Positions 8,557-17,371 of a stretch of 64,000 nucleotides of DNA are shown here, in pieces. The notes under the pieces were generated by a model, which made no database searches, was not told the DNA's origin, and was given only the letters and a program-made list of their open reading frames with translations. The stretch comes from Burkholderiales bacterium (GTDB taxonomy: Bacteria > Pseudomonadota > Gammaproteobacteria > Burkholderiales > Burkholderiaceae_C), in assembly GCA_016192425.1 (NCBI GenBank), contig JACPUE010000010.1:1-64000 (forward strand), in the 5' to 3' direction. The translations under genes and the position numbers were made by a program. The first letter of the stretch is position 1. Each line of letters begins with the position of its first letter.

Positions 8557-8784
8557 GAAGAGGCGGGCAAAGGGTATTGGAGGCGAATTATGCGGGGGCT
8601 TGCCCAGATCTGCCCAGCTCGGGTGAGCACGGTAGGGAGAGTGCATGCACTGCCGGTTGGAATGCACGGATCGGTGTGCGAGAGAGGTTGCGCTGAGTTG
8701 ACGAAATAGCGTGTGATGGGGTCTGGATTCAAGATATAAAAGGTACTGTCGATGAAATCTGACAATATAAGGAGACACATCGCC

Positions 8785-9441
8785 ATGGCTGATATGGATC
8801 CGCATCACCGGTCTTTGACGTTGAAGGTGGTCTATTACGGCCCGGCTCTGTCTGGCAAGACCACCAATCTCATCAGCCTGCACGATCTGCTCACGCCCGA
8901 ACTCAAGGGTGAGTTGATGACCCTGGATACCCGCAATGACCGGACCTTGTTTTTTGACCTGATTCCTTTGGGGTTTCGGGCGCCGTCTGGCTTGCTGCTG
9001 AAGTTCAAGCTGTTCACGGTGCCGGGGCAGGTGGCCCACGATGCCACACGCAAGGCCGTGCTGTCGCGTGCGGATGCGGTGGTGTTCGTGGCCGATTCGC
9101 AGCGCACCCAGGGGCTGAACAACGGGGAGTCGTTCGACAACCTGGCGCACAACGCCCAGCAGGTGGGCCTGAATTTCGAGCGCCTGCCTCTGGTGGTGCA
9201 GTACAACAAACGCGATTTGCCCGATATCTTGTCGGAAGACGAGATCCACCAGCGCTGGCAGGGCGCGCCCTGGCCGGTGACGATGGCCTGTGCGGTGCAG
9301 GGCCGGGGTGTTCGAGAAACCTACGAGACCTTGTTGACGCGCTTGTATGAGGTGGTTGACGAGGAATACCGCTTGATGCAGGACCACGGCGTGGATGCAC
9401 GCACGTTCAGCGCATTGGGCTGCGGTCTGGATAAAAAATGA
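8785..9441 (+). CDS. MglA-like small Ras/Arf-family GTPase
   Basis: A 218-aa bacterial small GTPase. It has G1 YGPALSGKTTN (residues ~18-28), a GQ motif (VPGQVAHDATRK) in the switch region and the guanine-specificity motif NKRDLP. MglA proteins act as polarity switches in gliding and twitching motility, cycled by an MglB roadblock partner; no MglB-like gene is visible here. ATG 8785 was chosen because AAGGAG (8769-8774) is well placed; an upstream ATG at 8752 lacks this. The stop overlaps a possible start of the kinase gene, suggesting an operon with the kinase and the GspE-like ATPase. Confidence 0.88.
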   Translation: MADMDPHHRSLTLKVVYYGPALSGKTTNLISLHDLLTPELKGELMTLDTRNDRTLFFDLIPLGFRAPSGLLLKFKLFTVPGQVAHDATRKAVLSRADAVVFVADSQRTQGLNNGESFDNLAHNAQQVGLNFERLPLVVQYNKRDLPDILSEDEIHQRWQGAPWPVTMACAVQGRGVRETYETLLTRLYEVVDEEYRLMQDHGVDARTFSALGCGLDKK

Positions 9442-9458
9442 TGCCGATGGAGGTCGCC

Positions 9459-10682
9459 ATGGATGCCTCGGTGGACGCATTTGATCGCCGGTTCACGTTG
9501 CGGGCCTTGTTGGGGCCTTCGCAACAGTTGCGCCTGAGTGCAGCACTGGAGGCCTTGCTGGGGCCACGGTTTGCCATGGAAGACGACATGGGCGAGGTGC
9601 TGCTGTGCGGCCAGGCGCTCGATGCGCAGGCCTGCACGGTGCCCATCGAGCATGAATTCGAGGTGATGGGGCATTTGCGTGCCGCTTGCGCGCTGCCGCA
9701 GGTTCAGGCGGCTGTGGTGTTTATTCAGATTCTGATGGAAACGGCAGCACGTGAGCGCATGACATCGGAGCTGCATTTGCAGACCACGCAAGACAACTAC
9801 CATGAATTGGTCAAGAAGCACAGCGAGCTGGAGCAATCGGAGGCGCGCTACCGGGAGTTGTCGGCCCAGTTGGAAGACCGAGTGACGGAGCAGGTGGGCG
9901 TGATTGAAAAATCGCAGCGGCAACTGTTCCAGTCCGAGCGCATGGCCTCGGTGGGGCATTTGGCTGCAGGCATGGCCCACGAGATCAACAACCCCATTGG
10001 CTTCATTCAGAGCAATCTGGTGACGGCGCAAGACTATGTTGGCAACCTGGCTCGCCTGGGGGAAGTGGTCAAGGCGGCGGGCTGCGCCAGCGTATCGCGT
10101 GCCTGGCAGGACGCCGACATGGACTTTGTGGTGGAAGATTTCAATGCGTTGCTGGATGAGTCTTTGTCTGGGGCGCGGCGCATCGCCCGCATCGTGGCTG
10201 ATCTGAAATCGTTTTCCAGCGTCGATGCCGTGGGCGAAGTCACGGACGACATCAACGAGTCCTTGCGCGTGGTGGTGCGGCTGGCGCAGACGCAGATCGG
10301 GCAGCATGCGGTGGTGGATCTGGATTTGGCGCCATGCCCCCCTATCCAGTGCGACAAGGGCAAGCTGGGCCAGGTCTTCCTGAGCTTGATCCAAAACGCA
10401 GATCACGCCGTGGCCGAAGGGGGGCGCATCACGGTGCGCTCCAGCGTTGACAACGGGTGGATCCGGGTGGACGTGGCCGACAATGGTTGTGGCATCTCTC
10501 CAGAAAATCTGGCGCATGTTTTCGACCCGTTCTATACCACCAAGACGGTGGGGCATGGAACTGGTCTGGGGTTGACCGTGACCCGCGACATCGTGATGGC
10601 ACACGGTGGGCGGATCGAGTTGGCCAGCGAGTTGGAAAAAGGCACGACCGTGACGGTCTGGCTGCCTCCATCGCCCAAGTGA
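9459..10682 (+). CDS. Soluble sensor histidine kinase
   Basis: A 407-aa kinase without membrane segments. An N-terminal ~100-residue domain that I do not recognise is followed by a coiled coil (~residues 105-165, NYHELVKKHSELEQSEARY). Then come a HisKA domain with GMAHEINNPIGF (His174) and a HATPase domain (DNGCGISPEN, GTGLGLTVTRDIV). GGAGG at 9449-9453 supports ATG 9459, though ATG 9438 overlaps the GTPase stop and is in frame. Its likely partner is the receiver domain of the next gene, 14 nt downstream. The input signal is unknown; coupling to the GTPase is inferred from gene order. Confidence 0.85.
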   Translation: MDASVDAFDRRFTLRALLGPSQQLRLSAALEALLGPRFAMEDDMGEVLLCGQALDAQACTVPIEHEFEVMGHLRAACALPQVQAAVVFIQILMETAARERMTSELHLQTTQDNYHELVKKHSELEQSEARYRELSAQLEDRVTEQVGVIEKSQRQLFQSERMASVGHLAAGMAHEINNPIGFIQSNLVTAQDYVGNLARLGEVVKAAGCASVSRAWQDADMDFVVEDFNALLDESLSGARRIARIVADLKSFSSVDAVGEVTDDINESLRVVVRLAQTQIGQHAVVDLDLAPCPPIQCDKGKLGQVFLSLIQNADHAVAEGGRITVRSSVDNGWIRVDVADNGCGISPENLAHVFDPFYTTKTVGHGTGLGLTVTRDIVMAHGGRIELASELEKGTTVTVWLPPSPK

Positions 10683-10696
10683 GAGGAAGGCTCGCC

Positions 10697-12946
10697 ATGT
10701 CATACGCCAATCTATTCACGGGCTCAGCAGCGGGCAACGCTGCTGAGCCAGCCCACGTCGGCCAACGCTACCGACTGCTGCTGGTGGACGATGAGCCCAA
10801 CGTCATCAATGCGCTCAAGCGCATTTTCCGACAAGAGAACTATGAAATTTTGACGGCGAGTTGTGGCGAGCATGCTTTGAGCCTGCTGGAGCAACAGCCG
10901 GTTCATGTCGTGATCAGCGATTTCAAGATGCCGGGCATGGATGGCGGGGAGTTGCTCAAGCGCATTCGCAGCATGCAGCCCAATACCATCCGCATGATGC
11001 TGACGGGGCATGCCGATGTGGCGGCCGTGATGTCGGCGATGAAGGCTGGCGCGGTTTACAAGTTCATGCTCAAGCCATGGAATGACGACGACCTGCGCGT
11101 GACCGTGGCCTTGGCGTTGGAGCAATACGAGCTGCTTCAAAAGAACAGCCAGCTCAAGAAGGACAACGAATCCAAGGCCAAAGACCTGGAAACCTTGGCC
11201 AAGCTCAGCGTGACCAATCGCAGCCAGATCGCCATCATCTTGCACAAGAGGGATCTGCTGTCGTCCATGCAGGTGCAAGAGCTGTTCAGGCTGCAACAGA
11301 CGCGCAAGGAGCCGCTGGTCAAGCTCATTTTGGAAAAGGGCTGGGTGAGCGAACAGGCCATCCACGACATCCTGAGAAACGAGCTGTTGGTGGAGGAAGT
11401 GTCGCCAGCCGAGTTCAAAGTGGATGCCTCGCTGGCCTCGTTGGTGCCTTCTGCCATGTGCCTCAAGCAGGTGATCATGCCGCTCAAACTGGCTGGCAGG
11501 CGCCTGACCCTGGCCATGGCCGACCCGCTGGACAGCGGCCTGCTGGACGATTTGCGGTTTGTGATCGGGCTGGAAATCCAGCCGGTGCTGGCTTCGGCTA
11601 AGGCCATCGAGGCCAAGATTGGCGAGGTCTATGGCATTGACACGAGCGGATCCATGACGGACCTGCAATCGGTGGCTGTGATGACCGATCCGGTCGAGGG
11701 CATCGAGATCGTGATCGACGACGATGCGGACAACATGTCCTTGGAGGATCTGCTCAAGGGCACGGACGAGCCGCCATCGATCCGCTTGGTGAACTCTGCC
11801 ATCCTGGAGGCCATTCGCCTGGGGGCCTCAGACATCCACGTGCAGCCTCGCGCCAAGAACGTGATGGTGCGTTATCGCATCGACGGCATCTTGCAGGACA
11901 AGATCCAGATTCCGCATGTGCTGCACCAGTCTTTTGTGTCGCGGCTCAAGATCATGGCTGAGCTGGATATTGCCGAGCGACGCAGGCCGCAAGACGGCCG
12001 GATCACGGTCAAGACACCCACACGGGTGGTGGACCTGCGCATTTCCACATTGCCTACGATCAATGGTGAAAAGATCGTGATGCGGATGCTCGACCGAAAC
12101 TCACCGGTCTTGAAAATGGAGGCGCTTGGCTTCAATGACGCAGACCGGGTTCGAATCGAACGCGCCGTAGCGTATCCACAAGGCTTGATCCTGGCCACAG
12201 GCCCCACGGGCAGTGGCAAGACCACCACCTTGTACAGCTTGCTCCAGCACGGCATCACGCCTTCGAAGAACTACGTCTCCATTGAAGACCCGGTGGAGTA
12301 CTACATGGACCAGGCTGGGCAGGTGCACATCCGGGAACGGATTGGGCTGACCTTTGCCGTGGTGCTGCGCGCCATCTTGCGCCAAGACCCCGATGTGATC
12401 CTGCTGGGCGAAATCCGCGACCTGGAAACCGCCGAAGTGGCGTTGCATGCCTCTTTGACCGGCCACCAGGTGTTCAGCACGCTGCACACCAATTCGGCCA
12501 TTGCCAGCTTGGCGCGGCTATTGGATCTGGGGCTCAAGCCCTATGTGATTGCCACGGCCTTGTCGGCCATCATCGCGCAGCGGCTGGTGCGGCGCAATTG
12601 TGAGGCATGCTGCGAACCGTATCAGCCCGATGAGCGAACTCTGGCCTTGCTGGGTCTGACGCCTGCCAGTGGGCCGTTCTTCAGAGGAGTGGGTTGTCCC
12701 CAATGCCACAGCTCTGGATTCAAAGGGCGCATGGGGGTGTATGAAGTACTGGTGCCCGATGCCAAGTTGCGGCACATGATTGCCAGCGGCGCCAGCATCT
12801 ACGAGATGACGCTGGCGGCCAAGCGCATGGGGGTCAACACCCTGTACATGGATTCGCTGGAAAAAATGCGGCAGGGCCTGACGAGCGCCGAGGAAATTTT
12901 GCGGGTGCTGGGGCCAACGCCAGACAGCGATGTCGAGGCAGCCTGA
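10697..12946 (+). CDS. Response-regulator receiver fused to GspE/PilB-type secretion ATPase
   Basis: A 749-aa fusion protein. The receiver domain (~residues 25-145) has LLLVDDEPN, phospho-acceptor Asp75 (VVISDFKMPG), LTGHAD and LKPW. A helical linker leads to an MshEN-type domain (~190-325) and a full type II secretion/type IV pilus ATPase (~360-720) with Walker A GPTGSGKTTTL (~502), VILLGEIRDLETAEVA, TGHQVFSTLHTN and a tetracysteine zinc site (CEACC ~635, CPQC ~667). All ATPase motifs look intact. GAGAGGAAGG precedes ATG 10697. No pilin or secretin genes adjoin it, so it may drive a pilus motor encoded elsewhere in response to the neighbouring kinase. Confidence 0.9.
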   Translation: MSYANLFTGSAAGNAAEPAHVGQRYRLLLVDDEPNVINALKRIFRQENYEILTASCGEHALSLLEQQPVHVVISDFKMPGMDGGELLKRIRSMQPNTIRMMLTGHADVAAVMSAMKAGAVYKFMLKPWNDDDLRVTVALALEQYELLQKNSQLKKDNESKAKDLETLAKLSVTNRSQIAIILHKRDLLSSMQVQELFRLQQTRKEPLVKLILEKGWVSEQAIHDILRNELLVEEVSPAEFKVDASLASLVPSAMCLKQVIMPLKLAGRRLTLAMADPLDSGLLDDLRFVIGLEIQPVLASAKAIEAKIGEVYGIDTSGSMTDLQSVAVMTDPVEGIEIVIDDDADNMSLEDLLKGTDEPPSIRLVNSAILEAIRLGASDIHVQPRAKNVMVRYRIDGILQDKIQIPHVLHQSFVSRLKIMAELDIAERRRPQDGRITVKTPTRVVDLRISTLPTINGEKIVMRMLDRNSPVLKMEALGFNDADRVRIERAVAYPQGLILATGPTGSGKTTTLYSLLQHGITPSKNYVSIEDPVEYYMDQAGQVHIRERIGLTFAVVLRAILRQDPDVILLGEIRDLETAEVALHASLTGHQVFSTLHTNSAIASLARLLDLGLKPYVIATALSAIIAQRLVRRNCEACCEPYQPDERTLALLGLTPASGPFFRGVGCPQCHSSGFKGRMGVYEVLVPDAKLRHMIASGASIYEMTLAAKRMGVNTLYMDSLEKMRQGLTSAEEILRVLGPTPDSDVEAA

Positions 12947-13072
12947 TGCGGATGGTTCCGTTATTTCACTCTTGAGGACGGCCCTCGAATTCACGCAGCC
13001 CGGGCGCCCGGCAACGGTGCCCGCAGCCGCCGTGGCATCGCTGCGCTTGGGTTCTGGGAGCATCTCGCGTTT

Positions 13073-13786
13073 TCAGAACGTGCGCACCAGCGCCCCGGCC
13101 AGGCGGCGCAGCGGGGTGGTGTCCTGCAGCGTCCAATGCCGCCGCTCGCCGCTGAGCCATTGGCGCGTCTGCCACTGCGCCAGCAGGCGGCTCAGGGTTT
13201 CGGGGCGGATGCCCAGGTGGGCGGCCAGCTGGCGCTGGCTGCCGGGCAGTTCTACACGCAGGCCCTGGTCGGCGGCCAGGCGCAGCAGGTAGGCGGCCAG
13301 GCGCTGGGGGGCGCTGCTCACGGTCAGCCATTCGACCTCGTTGACGTAGTGGTACAGCCTGCGGCTGAAGTCCTCCAGCAGGCGCAGGGCCAGGGCAGGG
13401 TGCTGGGTACAGGCCTGTTGCAGCGCCTGGCGTTCCATGCGCCAGGCCCTGGTGGAGCCCACCGCCCGTGCCTGCATGGGGTAGCGGCCATGCGCCATGA
13501 ACATGGCCACCTCGGCCACGCACTGGCCTGGGCCAAAGCGGTGGTACACGCGCTCGTTGCCATCGCAGCCAAAGCGCACCAGTTCCACATGGCCGCAGTC
13601 TACCAGGAGCCAGTGCTGGGCCGGGTCGCCTTCGTGGAACACAACCTCGCCCGTGCGGTAGCTGCGCAGCTCTGCCCGCGCGCCCAGGCCTTGCAGTACC
13701 TCCAGTGGCAGCTCGCTCAGCAGGGGATGCACAGCCAGGCGGTGCATCAATATGTGCGGTGCGCAGGAGTTGTTGACAAAAGTCAT
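13073..13786 (-). CDS. Crp/Fnr-family transcriptional regulator
   Basis: A 237-aa regulator with an N-terminal cyclic-nucleotide-binding-type beta-roll (~residues 20-130, GEVVFHEGDPAQHWLLVDCG) and a C-terminal winged HTH (GSQRQLAAHLGIRPETLSRLL, ~175-195). It has only scattered Cys residues and lacks the N-terminal Cys cluster of Fnr, so an oxygen-sensing FeS cluster is unlikely; a Dnr-type (NO/heme) sensor cannot be excluded. It is divergent from the first TonB receptor of the CobN locus, with 63 nt between starts. It may control that locus, whose last gene is NnrS, a family often under Crp/Fnr regulators of NO response. Confidence 0.88.
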   Translation of the reverse strand: MTFVNNSCAPHILMHRLAVHPLLSELPLEVLQGLGARAELRSYRTGEVVFHEGDPAQHWLLVDCGHVELVRFGCDGNERVYHRFGPGQCVAEVAMFMAHGRYPMQARAVGSTRAWRMERQALQQACTQHPALALRLLEDFSRRLYHYVNEVEWLTVSSAPQRLAAYLLRLAADQGLRVELPGSQRQLAAHLGIRPETLSRLLAQWQTRQWLSGERRHWTLQDTTPLRRLAGALVRTF

Positions 13787-13818
13787 TGTCGGATACAGGT
13801 GGTTTCCCGGATCATATT

Positions 13819-13837
13819 GCAAATGCGAATGACTACC
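13819..13837 (+). promoter_or_regulatory. Fur-like box upstream of TonB receptor
   Basis: GCAAATGCGAATGACTACC matches 12 of 19 positions of the Fur consensus GATAATGATAATCATTATC. It lies 13-31 nt before ATG 13850 in the divergent Crp/Fnr-TonB receptor gap. The match is moderate; iron or other metal control is an inference. Confidence 0.4.
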
Positions 13838-13849
13838 AACAATATTTAC

Positions 13850-15994
13850 ATGAAACCGAGCCACTCTCCCCATTCCTGCGGTTTCGTCCTGCGTGCGACG
13901 GCTGGCATGTTGTTGATGGCCGCATGGGCTGCGCAGGCGCAGGCGCAGGCACAGGATGCGGCCAGTCTTCCTTCCGTCACGGTGCAATCGAGCCGCACCA
14001 GCGCCGAGATGCCCGCGCGCAAGACCGCGGAGCAAGAGCGCAAGCAACTGGAACGGGTGCCCGGCGGCACCAACCTGGCCGAGCCGCAGAAAGAGGCGCG
14101 CCTGGCCACCCTGCGCGATGCGCTGGACTACCAGCCTGGCATCGTGCTGCAGGACTTTTTTGGCGGCACCGACCAGCCGCGCCTGAACATCCGCGGCTCG
14201 GGCATCCAGAGCAACCCGGTCAACCGCGGCGTGCTGCTGCTGCAGGACGGCCTGCCGCTCAACGAGGCTGACGGCTCCTTCATCATCGGCCTGGTCGAGC
14301 CGCGCAATGCGGCCTACATCAGCGCGCGGCGCGGCGCCAACGCCATGTCCGCCGGTGCCACCACGCTGGGCGGCGAGCTCGATTTCGTCTCTCTCACCGG
14401 CGCAGACGAGCGCGGCCGCGTGCGTGCCGAGGCGGGCAGCTTCGGTCGCCAGGGCCTGCAGGGCGCCGTGGGCAGTGTGGGCGAGCGGCTGGACGGCCGC
14501 GTGTCCGTCAGCAGCGACCGCTATGACGGCTACCGCCACCACTCGGCCTCGCAGCGCGATGCCTTGCAGGCCAACGTGGGCTTCCAGGGCGAGGGCGGGT
14601 TTGAAAACCGCACCTACCTGAACTGGACCGACCTGGCCTTTGAAATCCCCAGCGTGGTGCCCAAGGACCGCATCACCAGCAACCCGCGCGGCGTGATGGG
14701 CGACGGCAAGACGCCGCAGGACCAGTTGCTCAACGTCTACAAGCGCGATCCGCGCCGCGAGGCTACGCAGCTGCGCCTGGCCAACCGCTCCACCTGGGGC
14801 AGTGAGGCGCTGCGCCAGGAGGCGGGCGTGTACTGGCAGGACACCGATGACCTGTTCAACAACCAGACCAGCCACACCGTGACCCACAGCCGCACCGTGG
14901 GTGCGCAGTGGCAGGCCAGCGGCCGCCCGGGCGGGCAGGGTGGTGCCGTCGGCTGGCGCACTTCGCTGTCGTGGGCGCAAAGCCAGATGGACCGCGACCT
15001 CTACGCCACCAACCCCGCCAACGGCACGCAGTTGCAGCGCTTTGGCTCCTACGACCTGGACGCCAGCAACCTGCAGGCCCTGGCGGCAGGCGACTGGCGT
15101 GTGGCCCCCGGCTGGACGGTGCTGGGCAGCCTGCAGTGGAGCCAGATCACCCGCGACGCCGCCAGCCGCACCAGTGGTGCCAAGCTGGACCAGGACTGGA
15201 GCTTTGGCACGCCCAAGATCGGCGTGAACTGGGACCTCTCGCCCGCCACGCGCCTGTGGGCCAACCTCAGCCGCAGCCAGGAGGCGCCCACCTACTGGGA
15301 AATCGTCAGCGCCACCGTGGCGCCCAACAACCCGGCCGCCGCCAGCGCCGAACTGGTGCGCCTGAAGATGCAGACCGCCACCACGCTGGAACTGGGTGGC
15401 CAGGGCCGCTGGGGCGAAGGCCCGCAGGCCCAGCACTGGACGGCCACCGTGTACCGCAGCGTGATCGATGACGAGCTGATGTCCACCACCGATGCCAACG
15501 GCATCAAGGTCGGCACCTACAACTACCGCGGCGGCACCGTGCACCAGGGCGTGGAGCTGGGCCTTGCGGGCAGCCAGCGCCTGGGCCTGGGTGCGCTGGA
15601 CTACCGCAGCACCTGGACCTACAGCGACTTCCGCTTTGACGGCGGCGAATACGCGGGCAAGCGCATTGCCGGCGTGCCGCGCCATCTCATCAATGCCGAA
15701 GTGATGTGGCGCATCGGCGCATGGCGCTTCGGCCCCAACGTGCGCTGGGTGCCTGTGGCCACTCCCACGGACCATGCCAACACCCCCGGCACGCAGGCCG
15801 AGGCCTATGCCCTGCTGGGCCTGAAGGTCGAATGGCGCGAAGGTCCCTGGGCCGTGTATGTGCAGGCCGACAACGTGACCGACCGCCGCTATGCCAGCAG
15901 CTTTGCCATCCGCAACCAGGCCGCCGCCGCATCGCCGGGCTACCTGCCCGGCCTGGGGCGCAGCCTCACCGCAGGGCTGACCTACAAATTCTGA
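13850..15994 (+). CDS. TonB-dependent outer-membrane receptor 1 of the CobN locus
   Basis: A 714-aa receptor that should import a metal chelate across the outer membrane using TonB energy. It has a signal peptide (VLRATAGMLLMAAWAAQAQA), a plug domain (~residues 60-180; ALDYQPGIVLQDFFGGT, RLNIRGSGIQ, GANAMSAGATTLGGEL) and a C-terminal beta-barrel ending in the aromatic strand GLTYKF. ATG 13850 is preferred over ATG 13823, which would fall inside the Fur-like box. The gene is followed by a family B repeat and the binding-protein gene. The substrate is not identifiable from sequence; neighbours suggest a metal complex. Confidence 0.92.
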   Translation: MKPSHSPHSCGFVLRATAGMLLMAAWAAQAQAQAQDAASLPSVTVQSSRTSAEMPARKTAEQERKQLERVPGGTNLAEPQKEARLATLRDALDYQPGIVLQDFFGGTDQPRLNIRGSGIQSNPVNRGVLLLQDGLPLNEADGSFIIGLVEPRNAAYISARRGANAMSAGATTLGGELDFVSLTGADERGRVRAEAGSFGRQGLQGAVGSVGERLDGRVSVSSDRYDGYRHHSASQRDALQANVGFQGEGGFENRTYLNWTDLAFEIPSVVPKDRITSNPRGVMGDGKTPQDQLLNVYKRDPRREATQLRLANRSTWGSEALRQEAGVYWQDTDDLFNNQTSHTVTHSRTVGAQWQASGRPGGQGGAVGWRTSLSWAQSQMDRDLYATNPANGTQLQRFGSYDLDASNLQALAAGDWRVAPGWTVLGSLQWSQITRDAASRTSGAKLDQDWSFGTPKIGVNWDLSPATRLWANLSRSQEAPTYWEIVSATVAPNNPAAASAELVRLKMQTATTLELGGQGRWGEGPQAQHWTATVYRSVIDDELMSTTDANGIKVGTYNYRGGTVHQGVELGLAGSQRLGLGALDYRSTWTYSDFRFDGGEYAGKRIAGVPRHLINAEVMWRIGAWRFGPNVRWVPVATPTDHANTPGTQAEAYALLGLKVEWREGPWAVYVQADNVTDRRYASSFAIRNQAAAASPGYLPGLGRSLTAGLTYKF

Positions 15995-15995
15995 A

Positions 15996-16123
15996 ACACC
16001 CTCCTGTGTCGCTGCGCTCCTTCCCCCCCCTCTCTGCTTCGCTGCGCTGCGCGGAGGGGGAACGCCGCCAGCGCGGCGGGGCGGCCCTTGCGCGGCGGCC
16101 ACTGGCCTGGGCTGCGCCAGTGG
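15996..16123 (+). repeat. GC-rich dispersed repeat, family B (copy 1)
   Basis: About 125 bp containing a C-rich/G-rich pairing (CTTCCCCCCCC...GGAGGGGGAACGCC), a CCGCC...GGCGG hairpin and the conserved core GGGGCGGCCCTTGCGCGG. Other copies are at 38195 and 57560 (same strand) and 32450 (opposite strand). It lies directly after the receptor stop and may act as a transcript end or processing signal. Confidence 0.75.
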
Positions 16124-16235
16124 CCAAGGGAGTGGGTGAGACGCACGCCATGATTCATTAAGAACCTATTTTTTGCGCCCTTGCGGCCCGTGCCCCGGTG
16201 GCACCGGGCCGTGGCGGCCATGGAGCACGACGACC

Positions 16236-17270
16236 ATGCACGCTGATTTTTTGAGCTCCCAGACCACGCTCTCGCGCCGCCAGGCGCTGGCACTGCTGGC
16301 CGTGCCGGTCGCAGCACCGCTGGCAGCGCCAGCCTGGGCCGCCGCGCCGCTGCCGCAGATCACCTTGGCCGGGCCGCCCGCCATCGTCTCGGCGCCGCTG
16401 ATGCGCATGGCCGAAACCAATGCGCTGCAGGGCGTGGCGCAGCGCACCGTGTTCACCGCCTGGCGCGACCCCGACCAGTTGCGCATGATGGCCATGGGCG
16501 GCAAGGCCGACGTGCTGGCCATGCCCAGCAACGTGGCGGCCAACCTGTTCAACCGGGGGGCCGGGGTCACGCTGCTCAACATCTCTGCCTGGGGCGCGCT
16601 GTGGGTCGTCACGCGCGATGCGCAGCGCAAGGCGCTGCAGGACTTCAAGGGTGAGGAAATCGCCGTGCCCTTCCGCGGCGACATGCCCGACATCGTGCTG
16701 CAGCTGCTGGCCGCCAAGCAGGGGCTGGATGTGCAGCGCGACTTCCGCATCCGCTACGTGCCCACGCCCATGGAGGCCATGCAGCTGCTCATCACGCGCC
16801 GCGTGTCGCATGCGCTGCTCTCCGAGCCGGGTGTTTCGCTTGCCATGCGCAAGACCAAGTCCTTCCCCGTGGGGCTGATTGCCCCCGAGCTGCACCGCGG
16901 TGCCGACCTGCAGCAGGAATGGGGTCGTCTGTTCCAGCGCGCACCGCATATGCCGCAGGCAGGCATTGCCGCCGTGGGCGCCGTGCGCGCGCAGCCGCAG
17001 GTGCTGGCCGCCGTGGTGCAGGCCTACGCCCAATCGCTGGCCTGGTGCCGCAGCAACGTGCTGGAGTGCGGCCGCATGATGGCCCGCCACATCGACCTGC
17101 TGACCCCCGAGGCCGTGGCCGACGCCATTGCCGTGAGCCAGCTCGATGCCGTGCCTGCGGCGCAGGCGCGCTCGGATCTGGAGTTCTTCTACGGCCAGCT
17201 CATGACCCGCAATCCGCAGCTCGTGGGGGGCAAGCTGCCTGACGCCGTGTTCTATGGGCAGGGACTTTGA
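16236..17270 (+). CDS. Tat-type ABC solute-binding protein (NMT1/SsuA-like)
   Basis: A 344-aa predicted periplasmic binding protein. The N-terminus has a twin-arginine-like signal (TLSRRQALALLAVPVAAPLAA) ending near residue 32. The rest resembles the NMT1/SsuA-type binding fold: a GGKADVLAMPSNVAANLF segment, then VPFRGDMPDIVLQLLAAKQG and a second lobe. It lacks its own adjacent permease, but a sulfonate/nitrate-type permease and ATPase occur at 26755-28436 in the same strand and locus and are the likely partners. ATG 16236 gives the complete signal peptide. Ligand unknown; family members bind sulfonates, nitrate, thiamine precursors and other small molecules. Confidence 0.85.
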   Translation: MHADFLSSQTTLSRRQALALLAVPVAAPLAAPAWAAAPLPQITLAGPPAIVSAPLMRMAETNALQGVAQRTVFTAWRDPDQLRMMAMGGKADVLAMPSNVAANLFNRGAGVTLLNISAWGALWVVTRDAQRKALQDFKGEEIAVPFRGDMPDIVLQLLAAKQGLDVQRDFRIRYVPTPMEAMQLLITRRVSHALLSEPGVSLAMRKTKSFPVGLIAPELHRGADLQQEWGRLFQRAPHMPQAGIAAVGAVRAQPQVLAAVVQAYAQSLAWCRSNVLECGRMMARHIDLLTPEAVADAIAVSQLDAVPAAQARSDLEFFYGQLMTRNPQLVGGKLPDAVFYGQGL

Positions 17271-17371
17271 TCGCCTGCATGTGTTTTTGGTAAGCCTGTT
17301 TTTCTTTTGTGCATCCCTGGCAGCCGCCGCCACCTGGGTGATCGCCATTTTTTTTGACTCAGGAGTGATGG

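Noticed and set aside
10457-10696. An N-terminal extension of the receiver-GspE fusion upstream of ATG 10697
   Set aside because: The extension lies entirely within the kinase gene in another frame; a good Shine-Dalgarno precedes ATG 10697.
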